Shown here in pieces: positions 43,978-53,138 of a stretch of DNA of 64,000 bases. The notes beneath the pieces are model-generated. The model was given only the letters and a program-made list of their open reading frames with translations, searched no databases and was not told the origin of the DNA. The position numbers and the translations under genes were made by a program. The stretch comes from Paenibacillus montanisoli (GTDB lineage Bacteria > Bacillota > Bacilli > Paenibacillales > Paenibacillaceae): positions 1 through 64,000 of the forward strand of contig NZ_QLUW01000006.1 in assembly GCF_003268025.1 (NCBI RefSeq), written 5' to 3'. Numbering within the stretch: position 1 is the first letter of the stretch; each line of letters begins with the position of its first letter.

Positions 43978-46890
43978 ATGACTACAACTATCCAGCAGCA
44001 TTCGCTCTTCCGATTCGAGGAGCGCGCATCGTTTGGCATCAGCGCTGTGAACCCGTTTCAGGAGGAGCGGGCGTTCCGGTTCGAAGGAAACGATCCGAAG
44101 CTGTATTTGGGCGACGGGTCGATTGTGCGGCATATAAGCGATTTTGCTTGGGTCGGCCGTGAAAGCAAGGACGGCGGGGAAGCCGTCGTGTTCCGGCTGC
44201 AAGACGAGCAGTTCGCGCTGCGCCTTACGTGGATCTATCGCGTGGAGGAGCATAAGGCCAGCTGGCGGCTCGAGCTTGTGAATGAAGGCGAGAGCGAAGT
44301 GGCTCTTCGCCATATCGACCTGTTTGACGCTGTGGCGGATGCGCCGGTCCGCCAATTTGAACAGCGCATCCGGCTAGATCTTGGAGAAGCGGACTGGATG
44401 GAGGAGAAGGACGTCAATCACGCCACCGGCTACCCGGTCAATATCGGCAATCGCCTCTTTCTTGGCGTCGATTGGCCCGTTGCGGACGTCCTGACGGATG
44501 GCGGCCGGATCACCTGCCGGCAGTATTGCGCCGATACGCTGGCGCCGGGGCAGACGTTCCGGAGCCGTACGGTCACGGTCGGCGCCTGCGAGGAGGGCCG
44601 CATGTCGGAGCGGTTCCTCGCGCATTTGAAGGATCTGCGCGGGAGGGAAACAAGACGGGCGAGCTTTTATTTCTCGTGGCTGACCCATTCCTGGGAAGGC
44701 ATGACGGATCGGGAGCTGAAGGTGAATCTCGATTTCTTCGAGCGCGCCAAGTCCGCTTTCGGCATCCATTTCGATATTTACGCCGTCGATGCGGGCGTGA
44801 TTGAAACGAACCATTACGGCTACGAACGATACCGGCTCATGCACGAGAAGCTGCTGCCGAACGGGCTGAAGCCGCACGCCGATCGGGTGAAGGACATGGG
44901 CATGGAATTCGGCATCTGGATCGGCCCGAACGAGTTCGGCGAGAAGGGAAGCCGCGTGGAGTAGCGGATCGAGGACGTAACCCGCATGGTGCGGGAGTGG
45001 AATGTGTCGCTCATCAAGCTGGATACCGCCGTGGCCCAGCTGCTTGGCGACGATCCGTACGAAAACGAGCACGCCATGCGGGGGCTCGAACGGCTGATCG
45101 CCGAGTGCCGCAAGATCAACCCGGCGCTTCTCGTCATTAATCATCGTGCCAGCTACTCGCCGTACATCCTGACGATTCTGGACTCCACGCTGTGGGAGGG
45201 CCGTGAAACTTATCCCGACGTTCACATGGTCAATCACGACAAGCCGCGGCTGTTCACCCGCTATGCCCAGCACGGCTTCGGCGAGCCGACCTACTTCGGC
45301 GTCTACAGCGAGCTGCTGGAAGATTGCGGCATTTGCATCAACGGCGATGTGGCGGGCTGGGCGGACGAGACGGTCATTCATGCGTTCGGCCGTTCGCTGA
45401 TGCTGTCCCCGGAAGCGTACGGAACGCTGTTCCTGCTGAACGAAGCCGAGCTGACCGCGTTCGGCAGGCTGCTGCGTTTGGCGGATGAGTTCCGCGCATC
45501 GCGTACGCAGACGAAGTTCGATTCGTCATTAAATATGTACATTCATCGCCATGGCGCTTCGCGGGCGCTGCTTTGCATCATGAATGATTCATGGGATAAA
45601 GCGTGCAAAGAAATCGCGGTGGACGAGGTGTTAAACCCGGGGGCGAAGCGGGTCAAAGCGGTGATGCGCTATCCATGGCGGCTGGACGGCGAGCTGCCAA
45701 GCGCAATCGTAAGCAGCGGCGGCAAGCTGCGTGTCGAGCTGCATCCGTTCGGCGTGGCGCTCGTTGAGCTCGTGCCGGCGGAAAGCGATTGCGATGAAGG
45801 CTGCGAGGCCGTGCTTTCGACGCTTCTAGCTGACCGTATGTCCAGCGCGTCCATTTGCCTCGGCCGATTTGAGCGCGAGCTGCTGGATGCCGCGTCCGAA
45901 GGCGCCGCGGAACGGACCAAGTTCGCGCTGCGCAGCGACCCTGCGGAGGAACAGCTGCTGCAGCGCCTCGCACCGTCCGCGTATCCGGAAATTACCGCTG
46001 TCCGAGAAGCGTTCCGGGACAAAATCAAGAAGCTGCACGGCATCGCCGCCAATGCCTGGGACGGTGACGATCAAACCGCATGGGGCGATCCGTGGCACTG
46101 GAAGCATCTCGACAACATCTGGCGGATCGATCTGGGCGAACCGATCGATGCCTCCGGCATCGAAATTACCCTTTCGCAGCGTTCGCCGGGCGGCGTATTC
46201 GAGGAGGATGAGGGCAGGCGGCTTGCCGATCCAGTGCTCATCGAAGCTTCGGCTGACGGCTTATCGTGGGTACCATGTCACGCAGTCGTATTCCGCGAGC
46301 GCCAAGGCTTCCACAGATCCTTCACGTCCTTAATCGCCGGAGATTTCCCGGCGCTTGGCGCGAAGGTCCGTTATGTCCGGATGCATGTGAGCGGCGTGCT
46401 TGTCCAGAACATTTCAATAAAGGAACGCAAAAACGGGCAGCCGGTTGAGGCCGACCGTTCGCAATGGCGAGGCAACAATCTGTTAACGGCCCGCAAGCCG
46501 GTTCAGCTTTACGCGAATTCATTCACGATCGAGCAAGCGTACGACGGCTCCTATCTGGCTGTCGTCTGCCGGCTGCCCGAAGGCGTGAAGGTTCCGCTTA
46601 TGCAGGAGGTTGCCGTCGCATGGTTATCGGTCGAAGGAGGCGAGGAGCTGCCTCTGATCGACGCCAGCCCGACCTTCCCGCTGCACGGCTGGGAATGGAA
46701 TACGCTGCATGAAGGAAACGCTTGGGTACTGCGCATGCCGGTCCGCCCCGAGTGGCAGGGCAAGACGGCGGAGCTCAGGCTTGCCTGGTACGGACCTTCG
46801 TTCGGCAGCAAGATGCCCGCGCAAGACGCAGAACCGCAAGTAACAGGCTATATCGTCACGACAGCAAACGGCGAATGGATGGAGGGGTAA
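43978..46890 (+). pseudogene. GH36-like glycoside hydrolase interrupted by an in-frame amber codon
   Basis: One continuous frame of about 970 codons interrupted only by TAG at 44962-44964. The part before it (328 residues) holds a beta-sandwich and the first barrel strands of a clan-D (alpha-galactosidase-like) fold: FYFSWLTHSWEG, HFDIYAVDAG and GMEFGIWIGPNEFG. The part after it resumes in frame with the strand SLIKLDTAV, whose Asp (codon 349) occupies the nucleophile position, then a C-terminal beta domain and an F5/8 type C (CBM32-like) domain (AWDGDDQTAWGD, then WRIDLGEPIDASGIEI). The truncated product would lack the nucleophile. A CAG-to-TAG change or a sequencing error is the simplest cause. 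ATG 43978 has GGAGAGGG upstream. Confidence 0.85.
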
Positions 46891-46894
46891 TGCC

Positions 46895-49306
46895 ATGGAA
46901 GATATGAGAGATTGGCAAGCCAAATGGATATGGCGGCAGGAGCTGCCGCATGCTCGCGATCACGAGCTCGTTTATTTCCGGCGCAGCTTCATGGTGAACG
47001 GGGAAGGCTGCAAGCTGACCGTGCATGTATCCGCCGACAGCCGATATCGGTTGTACCTGAATGGGGAGCCGGTATCGGTCGGCCCATGCAAGGGCGATGC
47101 CTATACACATTATTACGAAACGGTCGATCTCAGCGGCAAGCTGCTGCCGGGGCGGAACGTGCTCGCGGCGAAGGCGCTGCATTACGGGGGCACAAGCCCT
47201 TGGCGGATGGCGGAGCACGGTCCGGTATCGGTATGGCGCTCGGAAGCCGGCGGCTTTCTGCTGGAAGGAGCGGTTACGGCGGCCGGCGGCGAGCTGATCG
47301 AGCGGCTGGACACGGACAGCTCCTGGCGCTGCTTGAAGGACGAAGGCTACGGCTATGTGCCCGTACCGATGATCCAGTGGGCCGGCGGTCTGGAAAGCGT
47401 CGATGGCGAGAAGCAGCCGCAGGGCTGGGAAACGTCGGCGTACGATGACAGCCATTGGCCGGCCGCAGTTCCGTTCTATGATGTGCGCAATGATTGGGGC
47501 GAACTATCGGCATGGCCGTTGGAGCCGCGGCCGATTCCGCCCCTCTACGAGCGGACGAACGGCTTCCAAGGCATTACCTATCTGGAGGGCGCTGCGGAAG
47601 CGGCGCTCTCCTCCATGCTCGGACCGGCATCAGAATCAGCAACGCCGCAGGGGCTGGAGCTTCCGCCGAACAGCCGCATGGTCGTGGAGCTCGATGCGGG
47701 CCAGCTGACGACCGGTTACATCCGGCTCGAAATGACGGGAGGACAAGGAGCTGTGCTCCGGCTCTTGTGCTCGGAGTGCTACGAGCCGGAGAATTCAACG
47801 CGCGGCAAGCGGATTAAGGGCATCCGGAACCAAACCGAGGGCGGCAAGCTGATGGGCGAATATGATACCTATCGGGTTGCCGGGACAGGCAGCGGCGCGG
47901 AAGACCGGAAGCCGGAAGCCTACGAGCCGTTCTGGTTCCGCACCTTCCGGTTTATCCGGCTTGAAATCGAGACCGGGCTGCAAGAGCTCTCGTTAACAAG
48001 CATCCGTTACCGCGAAACGGGCTATCCGCTGGAGGTAGAGAGCGAATTCGATTGCTCCGATCCGCAATTCCGCGCCATGTGGACGATGGGCATCCGCACG
48101 CTTCAGCTGTGCATGCATGAAACGTACGAGGATTGCCCGTATTACGAGCAGCTTCAATATACGAAGGATACGCGCCTCATGATGCGCTACCAGTACGGCA
48201 TCAGCGCCGATGACCGGATGGCTCGGCGCGCGCTGCATGACTTTCACAGCTCGCAGCTGCCGAGCGGCATGCTGCAGTGCCGTACGCCTTCCATGTACAC
48301 GCATATCATACCGGCCTTCTCGTTCGATTGGATTTATATGCTGCAGGAGCATTTGGCTTACTTTGGCGATCTTCAGCTTGTCCGCCGGTATCGTCCGACC
48401 GTCATCGCGCTGCTGGATTGGTTCGAGCGCAAGCGGACGGCGGAAGGGCTTGTCGGCGGAATGCCGCCGCGGTACTGGACCCATTTCGATTGGGTGAACG
48501 AATGGCCGGGCGGAGCGCCGCCGCTGCCGAAGGATCAGCCGATGACGCTGCACAGTCTGATGTACGCAGCGGCCTTGAACGCCGCCGCCGATCTGATGCA
48601 GCATTCCGGCTGGGGCGAGCTTGCGGCCGAGTACCGGGACAAAGCAACGGACGTCAATGAGGCGGTTATCCGGGCCTGCTGGTCGGAGGAGAGACAGCTG
48701 TTCGAGGATGCGCCGAATAGCGGCAGCTTCAGCCAGCACCCGCAAGTATGGGCCGTCCTGTCCGGGTTGATCGAAGGGGACGAGGCCCGGCGGCTGCTCA
48801 GGCGGGCGCTTCGCGTTGAAAGCCTGCCCGTGATCTCGCTGCCGATGACGTACCAGCTGCTGCGAGCACTGGATATGACCGGTTTATACGACGAAATCGG
48901 GACGGCGTATTGGGAACGCTGGCGTAAATTCATCGGCTTGGAGCTCACGACCTTCCCCGAGGAAGACATCGTAGGGCCGCGAAGCGACTGCCATGGCTGG
49001 AGCGCGCTGCCGCTATCGGAGTTCTCGGCCCGTATTCTGGGGGTTTCGCCGGGAGCGCCGGGCTTCGAGAGAATCGTCGTTCGTCCGGTCCTCGGCAAGC
49101 TGACTTGGGCCAAAGGAAAAGTAGCGACGGTGAAGGGTCCGGTATCCGTCGAGTGGAGGCTGGAGGACGGTGAATTCGCCATTCGCGTGGAGGGGCCGAA
49201 CGTTCCGATCGAGCTTGCGCTGCCAGACGGCACAACCCGGGCGTTCCTCGGAAAAGGCCAGTATTCATGCGGGATTTCGAAAACTTCCGATCATCTTCAT
49301 TCGTAA
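46895..49306 (+). CDS. Glycoside hydrolase family 78-like (alpha-L-rhamnosidase)
   Basis: Cytoplasmic exo-hydrolase expected to remove terminal alpha-L-rhamnose. The 803-residue protein has N-terminal carbohydrate-binding jelly-roll modules (AKWIWRQELPHARDHELVYF, then DSRYRLYLNGEPVSVGP), an alpha6/alpha6 barrel with ETYEDCPYYEQLQYTKDTR where classic GH78 has DCPxRxExxGWxGD, and a C-terminal Ile/Leu-rich beta domain (GAPGFERIVVRPVLG). The altered active-site loop suggests a different subfamily specificity. It begins right behind the interrupted hydrolase with GGAGGGG upstream. Confidence 0.85.
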   Translation: MEDMRDWQAKWIWRQELPHARDHELVYFRRSFMVNGEGCKLTVHVSADSRYRLYLNGEPVSVGPCKGDAYTHYYETVDLSGKLLPGRNVLAAKALHYGGTSPWRMAEHGPVSVWRSEAGGFLLEGAVTAAGGELIERLDTDSSWRCLKDEGYGYVPVPMIQWAGGLESVDGEKQPQGWETSAYDDSHWPAAVPFYDVRNDWGELSAWPLEPRPIPPLYERTNGFQGITYLEGAAEAALSSMLGPASESATPQGLELPPNSRMVVELDAGQLTTGYIRLEMTGGQGAVLRLLCSECYEPENSTRGKRIKGIRNQTEGGKLMGEYDTYRVAGTGSGAEDRKPEAYEPFWFRTFRFIRLEIETGLQELSLTSIRYRETGYPLEVESEFDCSDPQFRAMWTMGIRTLQLCMHETYEDCPYYEQLQYTKDTRLMMRYQYGISADDRMARRALHDFHSSQLPSGMLQCRTPSMYTHIIPAFSFDWIYMLQEHLAYFGDLQLVRRYRPTVIALLDWFERKRTAEGLVGGMPPRYWTHFDWVNEWPGGAPPLPKDQPMTLHSLMYAAALNAAADLMQHSGWGELAAEYRDKATDVNEAVIRACWSEERQLFEDAPNSGSFSQHPQVWAVLSGLIEGDEARRLLRRALRVESLPVISLPMTYQLLRALDMTGLYDEIGTAYWERWRKFIGLELTTFPEEDIVGPRSDCHGWSALPLSEFSARILGVSPGAPGFERIVVRPVLGKLTWAKGKVATVKGPVSVEWRLEDGEFAIRVEGPNVPIELALPDGTTRAFLGKGQYSCGISKTSDHLHS

Positions 49307-49371
49307 CTTTTCGATATGAACAGGAAGGAATCATCATATACACGTGGGTTCAAATGGTGTTGTATTGGAGG

Positions 49372-49386
49372 TGTAAAGCGCTTGCA
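49372..49386 (+). promoter_or_regulatory. Candidate CcpA (cre) site
   Basis: TGTAAAGCGCTTGCA, centred on AAAGCGCTT; 11 of 14 positions agree with TGAAAGCGCTTTCA. It lies 39 bases before the second permease set, so carbon catabolite repression is likely. Confidence 0.6.
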
Positions 49387-49424
49387 AAAATAACTGCGAC
49401 AGAAGGAAGGGGGAAACATAGGCA

Positions 49425-50411
49425 TTGAGAACAGAGGCCATGTTGAAGGGATCGGCGAAGACCGCACCCGAGCGTAACAGCGGGACGACTAGACGGACAT
49501 TGGCGGGGAAAGTCATCTTTCATCTCAAAAGAGACCGCCTGCTGTATCTCATGTTGATACCTGTGTTGGCGTATTACGTCATCTTCGTTTATAAGCCGAT
49601 GGGCGGCTTAGTTATCGCGTTTCAGGACTATTCGTTGTTCAAAGGAATTAGGGGCAGCGAGTGGGTATGGTTTGAAAATTTTGAACGGTTTTTCCAAAGT
49701 CCGTATTTTTTCCGCAACTTAAAGAACACGATCATGATGAACTTGACCCAGACCCTGATTGCGTTTCCGGCTCCGATTATTTTGGCCTTGATGCTTAACG
49801 AGGTAAAAAGTTACGGCTATAAACGGATCATTCAAACGCTAACGTATTTGCCGTATTTCGTCTCAGTGGTCGTCGTGGCGGGGATCGTCACGAATTTTCT
49901 GGCTCCGACGAACGGTCTCATCAATATCATTCTCGATAAACTCGGATTCGAGAAGGTGTATTTTCTCACCTTGCCGGAAATGTTCCGACCGGTCTACATT
50001 TTGTCCTTCGACATCTGGCAGAACATCGGGATCGGCGCCATCATCTATATCGCGGCGCTGGCCGGCATCAATCCCGAACTGTACGAAGCGGCTTCCATTG
50101 ACGGAGCGGGCCGCTGGAGAAAGATTTGGTCGATCAGCCTTCCGGGCATTTTGCCGACGGTGCTGGTGCTCCTGCTGCTGAATATCAGCAATTTCATAGA
50201 GGTCGGGCACGAAGCAATCATTCTTCTCTACCAGCCGGTGACTTACGAGACGGCGGATGTGTTCAGCACATATGCGTACAGAACGGGATTATCGCAAGGC
50301 AACTATGACTTAGGCGCAGCCGTCGGCTTGTTTACGAACACGGTCGGCTTCGTACTGGTCGTAATCGCGAACTGGATCAGCAGAAGATTCGCGGGTAACG
50401 GATTATGGTAG
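49425..50411 (+). CDS. ABC sugar permease, LplB type (second importer)
   Basis: First permease of the second importer; up to 328 residues with six spans. YKPMGGLVIAFQDYSLFKGI and the EAA loop NPELYEAASIDGAGRWRKIW mark the LplB branch. Start is TTG 49425 (GAAGGAAGGGGG about 11 bases upstream) or ATG 49440. A cre-like site lies upstream. Confidence 0.92.
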   Translation: MRTEAMLKGSAKTAPERNSGTTRRTLAGKVIFHLKRDRLLYLMLIPVLAYYVIFVYKPMGGLVIAFQDYSLFKGIRGSEWVWFENFERFFQSPYFFRNLKNTIMMNLTQTLIAFPAPIILALMLNEVKSYGYKRIIQTLTYLPYFVSVVVVAGIVTNFLAPTNGLINIILDKLGFEKVYFLTLPEMFRPVYILSFDIWQNIGIGAIIYIAALAGINPELYEAASIDGAGRWRKIWSISLPGILPTVLVLLLLNISNFIEVGHEAIILLYQPVTYETADVFSTYAYRTGLSQGNYDLGAAVGLFTNTVGFVLVVIANWISRRFAGNGLW

Positions 50412-50420
50412 GTGATAAGG

Positions 50421-51290
50421 ATGAATAGACAAAAGAAGCAAGATTGGTTTCCCGTTATCAACGCTATTTTGCTAGGCTTGCTTGCGATCTGCTGCCTGTA
50501 TCCGTTCATTTACGTGCTGTCGGCTTCCTTCAGCTCGTCGGAAAGCGTGTCGGCAGGAAGAGTGTGGCTGTGGCCGGTCGAAGCGAACGTGGAATCTTAT
50601 GTGAAAGTTTTTGAGCAAAAGCAAATCTGGATCTCTTACGGCAATACGATTTTCTACACCGTCGTAGGTACGTCGATCAATTTGCTGCTTACCGCCATGG
50701 GAGCCTATCCGCTGTCCAAGCGGAGACTCGCGGGCCGCAGCTTCTTCGGTTTCTTCATCGCCTTTACGATTCTGTTCGGGGCGGGGCTGATTCCTTCTTA
50801 CTTGAACTATAGGGATCTCGGCCTCATGGACAGCCGGTGGGCGATTCTGCTTGGCGGTGCGGTATCGGCGATGAACCTGATTATCTTCAGGACGTTCCTG
50901 CAGGAAATTCCGGAGGAGCTTGAAGAATCGGCGAAGATTGACGGCGCGAACGACTGGACGATTCTGTGGAAGGTATTTCTGCCGCTGTCCCGGCCTGCCT
51001 TGGCGACCATCGGGTTGTTCTACGCGGTCGGACACTGGAACTCTTACTTTATGGCGATGATTCTCCTGCGCTCGGAGAGCAAAATACCGCTGCAGGTGTA
51101 CTTGAATAAAATCATCGTGCAGCTCCAGGTTCCCGAGGAAATCAAGAAGACGATGGACGTCATGCCTTATTCGCCGGAAACGGTCATTTACGCCACGATC
51201 ATGGTGGCGGTCATCCCGATTATTCTGGTTTATCCGATGATACAGAAGCATTTCGTCAAAGGCGTTATGATTGGATCGCTTAAAGGTTGA
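50421..51290 (+). CDS. ABC sugar permease, LplC/YtcP type (second importer)
   Basis: 289-residue partner permease with six spans; EAA loop IPEELEESAKIDGANDWTILW and family C-terminus MIQKHFVKGVMIGSLKG. ATG 50421 follows AGGTGATAAGG; GTG 50412 is possible. It follows its partner by 9 bases. Confidence 0.92.
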   Translation: MNRQKKQDWFPVINAILLGLLAICCLYPFIYVLSASFSSSESVSAGRVWLWPVEANVESYVKVFEQKQIWISYGNTIFYTVVGTSINLLLTAMGAYPLSKRRLAGRSFFGFFIAFTILFGAGLIPSYLNYRDLGLMDSRWAILLGGAVSAMNLIIFRTFLQEIPEELEESAKIDGANDWTILWKVFLPLSRPALATIGLFYAVGHWNSYFMAMILLRSESKIPLQVYLNKIIVQLQVPEEIKKTMDVMPYSPETVIYATIMVAVIPIILVYPMIQKHFVKGVMIGSLKG

Positions 51291-51297
51291 GCTGACA

Positions 51298-51318
51298 GAG
51301 TTTGACATCGTCAAACTC
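51298..51318 (+). other. Perfect hairpin between permease and binding protein genes
   Basis: GAGTTTGAC / GTCAAACTC with a 3-base ATC loop. There is no T-run after it, so it is more likely an mRNA stabiliser or processing site, protecting the downstream binding-protein message, than a terminator. Confidence 0.6.
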
Positions 51319-51386
51319 CCCGTCACAGGCTAGTATTCTCCGGGCTTTGCTCTTAGAATAGTAAATACAAATCAGGAGGGGTTTCA

Positions 51387-53027
51387 TTGAAAACACGCAA
51401 ATGGTTGACAATTCTTACCTGCACTGTTCTGCTTGCCGGTTTAGTAAGCGCTTGCTCAAAAGACAACAATACAACGAGCAATGAAGCGTCGAACAACGCA
51501 AACGAATCAAACGCGGCGAACACATCCCAAGCCGACGCAACGAATGCGGCAAACGCGCCGGCAGAAGAGACGCTTGCAGGCAGCCTGATTACGAAAGATC
51601 CGCTTCAATTGACGATCCATATGCATTACGGCAACCGCTGGGCATTTGACGACAACTGGTCCGTCTTCAAGGAAGCCGCGAAGCTGACGAACGTTTCCCT
51701 GCACGGTACGACGCCGACAACGGGTACGGACAGCTACGAGATGGCTAACCTTATGCTAGCTTCCGGCGAATTGCCGGACATTATTCATGGCTTCCATGAT
51801 TGGATGAGGCAGCAAGGTCCGGAAGGCGTGCTGATCGACCTGAAGGATCTCATCGACCAATACGCGCCGAATATCAAGAAAATGATGGACGCGGATCCGG
51901 GCATCGAGAAATACGCCCTTGCTTCGGACGGCAAAATGTACTTTATTCCATCCGTCGTGCCGCAGGACAACATTGTCGCTAAAGGCTGGATGATCCGCCA
52001 GGACTGGCTGGATAAGCTGCAGCTGCCGGTACCGCAAACGTATCAAGACTATTACAACACGCTCAAGGCGTTTAAGGAAAAAGACCCGAACGGCAACGGC
52101 AAGGCCGACGAAGTGCCGTACATGAGCCGAAACACGAGCGGCGTACAAGATTTGCTGATCTTCTGGGACGCGGATTACGGCTGGAAGCTGCGCGACGGCA
52201 AAGTCGCATGGGGACCTTCCGAACAGCAGTTCAAAGACGCGTTAACAAATATTGCGAAGTGGTATAAGGAAGGCTTGATCGACAAAGAAATTTTCACCCG
52301 CGGCCCGCAAGCGAGAGAAGAGTTGTTCGGCGCGAACGTCGGCGGCTCGACGCACGACTTCATGCAAAGCTCGACGAAGTTCAACGAGACGCTCGCGGAG
52401 CAGGTGCCTGGCTTCAAAATGCAGCCGATTGCGCCTCCTGCGAACGTGAGCGGCCAGCACGTAGAGGAAACGAAAAACTCCACGTACCTGCTGCACGGCT
52501 GGGGAATCAGCTCGAAGAGCGAGCATCCGGTCGAAGCGATCAAATACTTCGATTTCTGGTACGGCAAAGAAGGCGAACAGCTTGCGAACTACGGCGTGAA
52601 GGACGAAACCTATACCGCCGATGCCAGCGGCAACATCGATCTGACGCCTAAGGTCAAGGAAGGCAACCTGCTTGAAAACTTGAACCTGGTAGGCGCGCAG
52701 CTCGAATACCCGCATACGGTCGATCCCACGTTCAGCCGGTTCCAAAACACGCCGATCGTCAATGAAGCATTCAAGATGTACACGGAAGGCAACTATCCAA
52801 GGGAGCAATTCCCGGTTCTGTCCTATTTGGAAGACGAGCAAAAACGGTACGACGAGATTCTCGGCGCTATTAATACGTACGTCAACGAAATGTTCCAAAA
52901 ATGGGTCATGGGCAACCAGCCTGTAGACGACAAGACCTTCGACGCTTTCGTCGGCAAGATGAAAGAAATGGGGCTTGACGAGATGGTGCAAATTCAACAA
53001 GCGGCTTATGACCGATATGTAAAATAA
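51387..53027 (+). CDS. Extracellular sugar-binding lipoprotein (second importer)
   Basis: 546-residue lipoprotein; TTG 51387 with AGGAGGGG upstream. Signal and lipobox LVSAC are followed by a long linker rich in Asn, Ala, Ser and Thr. The binding fold shows MANLMLASGELPDIIHGF, the RQDWLDKLQLPVPQTYQDYYNTL segment and DPNGNGKADEVPY. It belongs to the same broad family as the first binding protein but differs enough to expect another ligand. Confidence 0.92.
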   Translation: MKTRKWLTILTCTVLLAGLVSACSKDNNTTSNEASNNANESNAANTSQADATNAANAPAEETLAGSLITKDPLQLTIHMHYGNRWAFDDNWSVFKEAAKLTNVSLHGTTPTTGTDSYEMANLMLASGELPDIIHGFHDWMRQQGPEGVLIDLKDLIDQYAPNIKKMMDADPGIEKYALASDGKMYFIPSVVPQDNIVAKGWMIRQDWLDKLQLPVPQTYQDYYNTLKAFKEKDPNGNGKADEVPYMSRNTSGVQDLLIFWDADYGWKLRDGKVAWGPSEQQFKDALTNIAKWYKEGLIDKEIFTRGPQAREELFGANVGGSTHDFMQSSTKFNETLAEQVPGFKMQPIAPPANVSGQHVEETKNSTYLLHGWGISSKSEHPVEAIKYFDFWYGKEGEQLANYGVKDETYTADASGNIDLTPKVKEGNLLENLNLVGAQLEYPHTVDPTFSRFQNTPIVNEAFKMYTEGNYPREQFPVLSYLEDEQKRYDEILGAINTYVNEMFQKWVMGNQPVDDKTFDAFVGKMKEMGLDEMVQIQQAAYDRYVK

Positions 53028-53038
53028 AGCCACACGAA

Positions 53039-53092
53039 ACCGGGAAGTCCGAGCCGAAACGGGGCGGACCTCCCGGTTATCGAGTTTTTTGT
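53039..53092 (+). terminator. Terminator after the second binding protein gene
   Basis: ACCGGGAAGTCCG pairs with CGGACCTCCCGGT around a GC-rich loop; TATCGAGTTTTTTG follows. Confidence 0.82.
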
Positions 53093-53138
53093 ACGGCAAG
53101 CGTGGAAGCGTATACAGGATGAAAGGATGGCGATCAAC

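Noticed and set aside
44962-44964. Amber codon read as pyrrolysine or another programmed recoding
   Set aside because: The protein is a glycoside hydrolase, not a methylamine methyltransferase, and no pyl genes are in the window. A nonsense mutation or read error is simpler.
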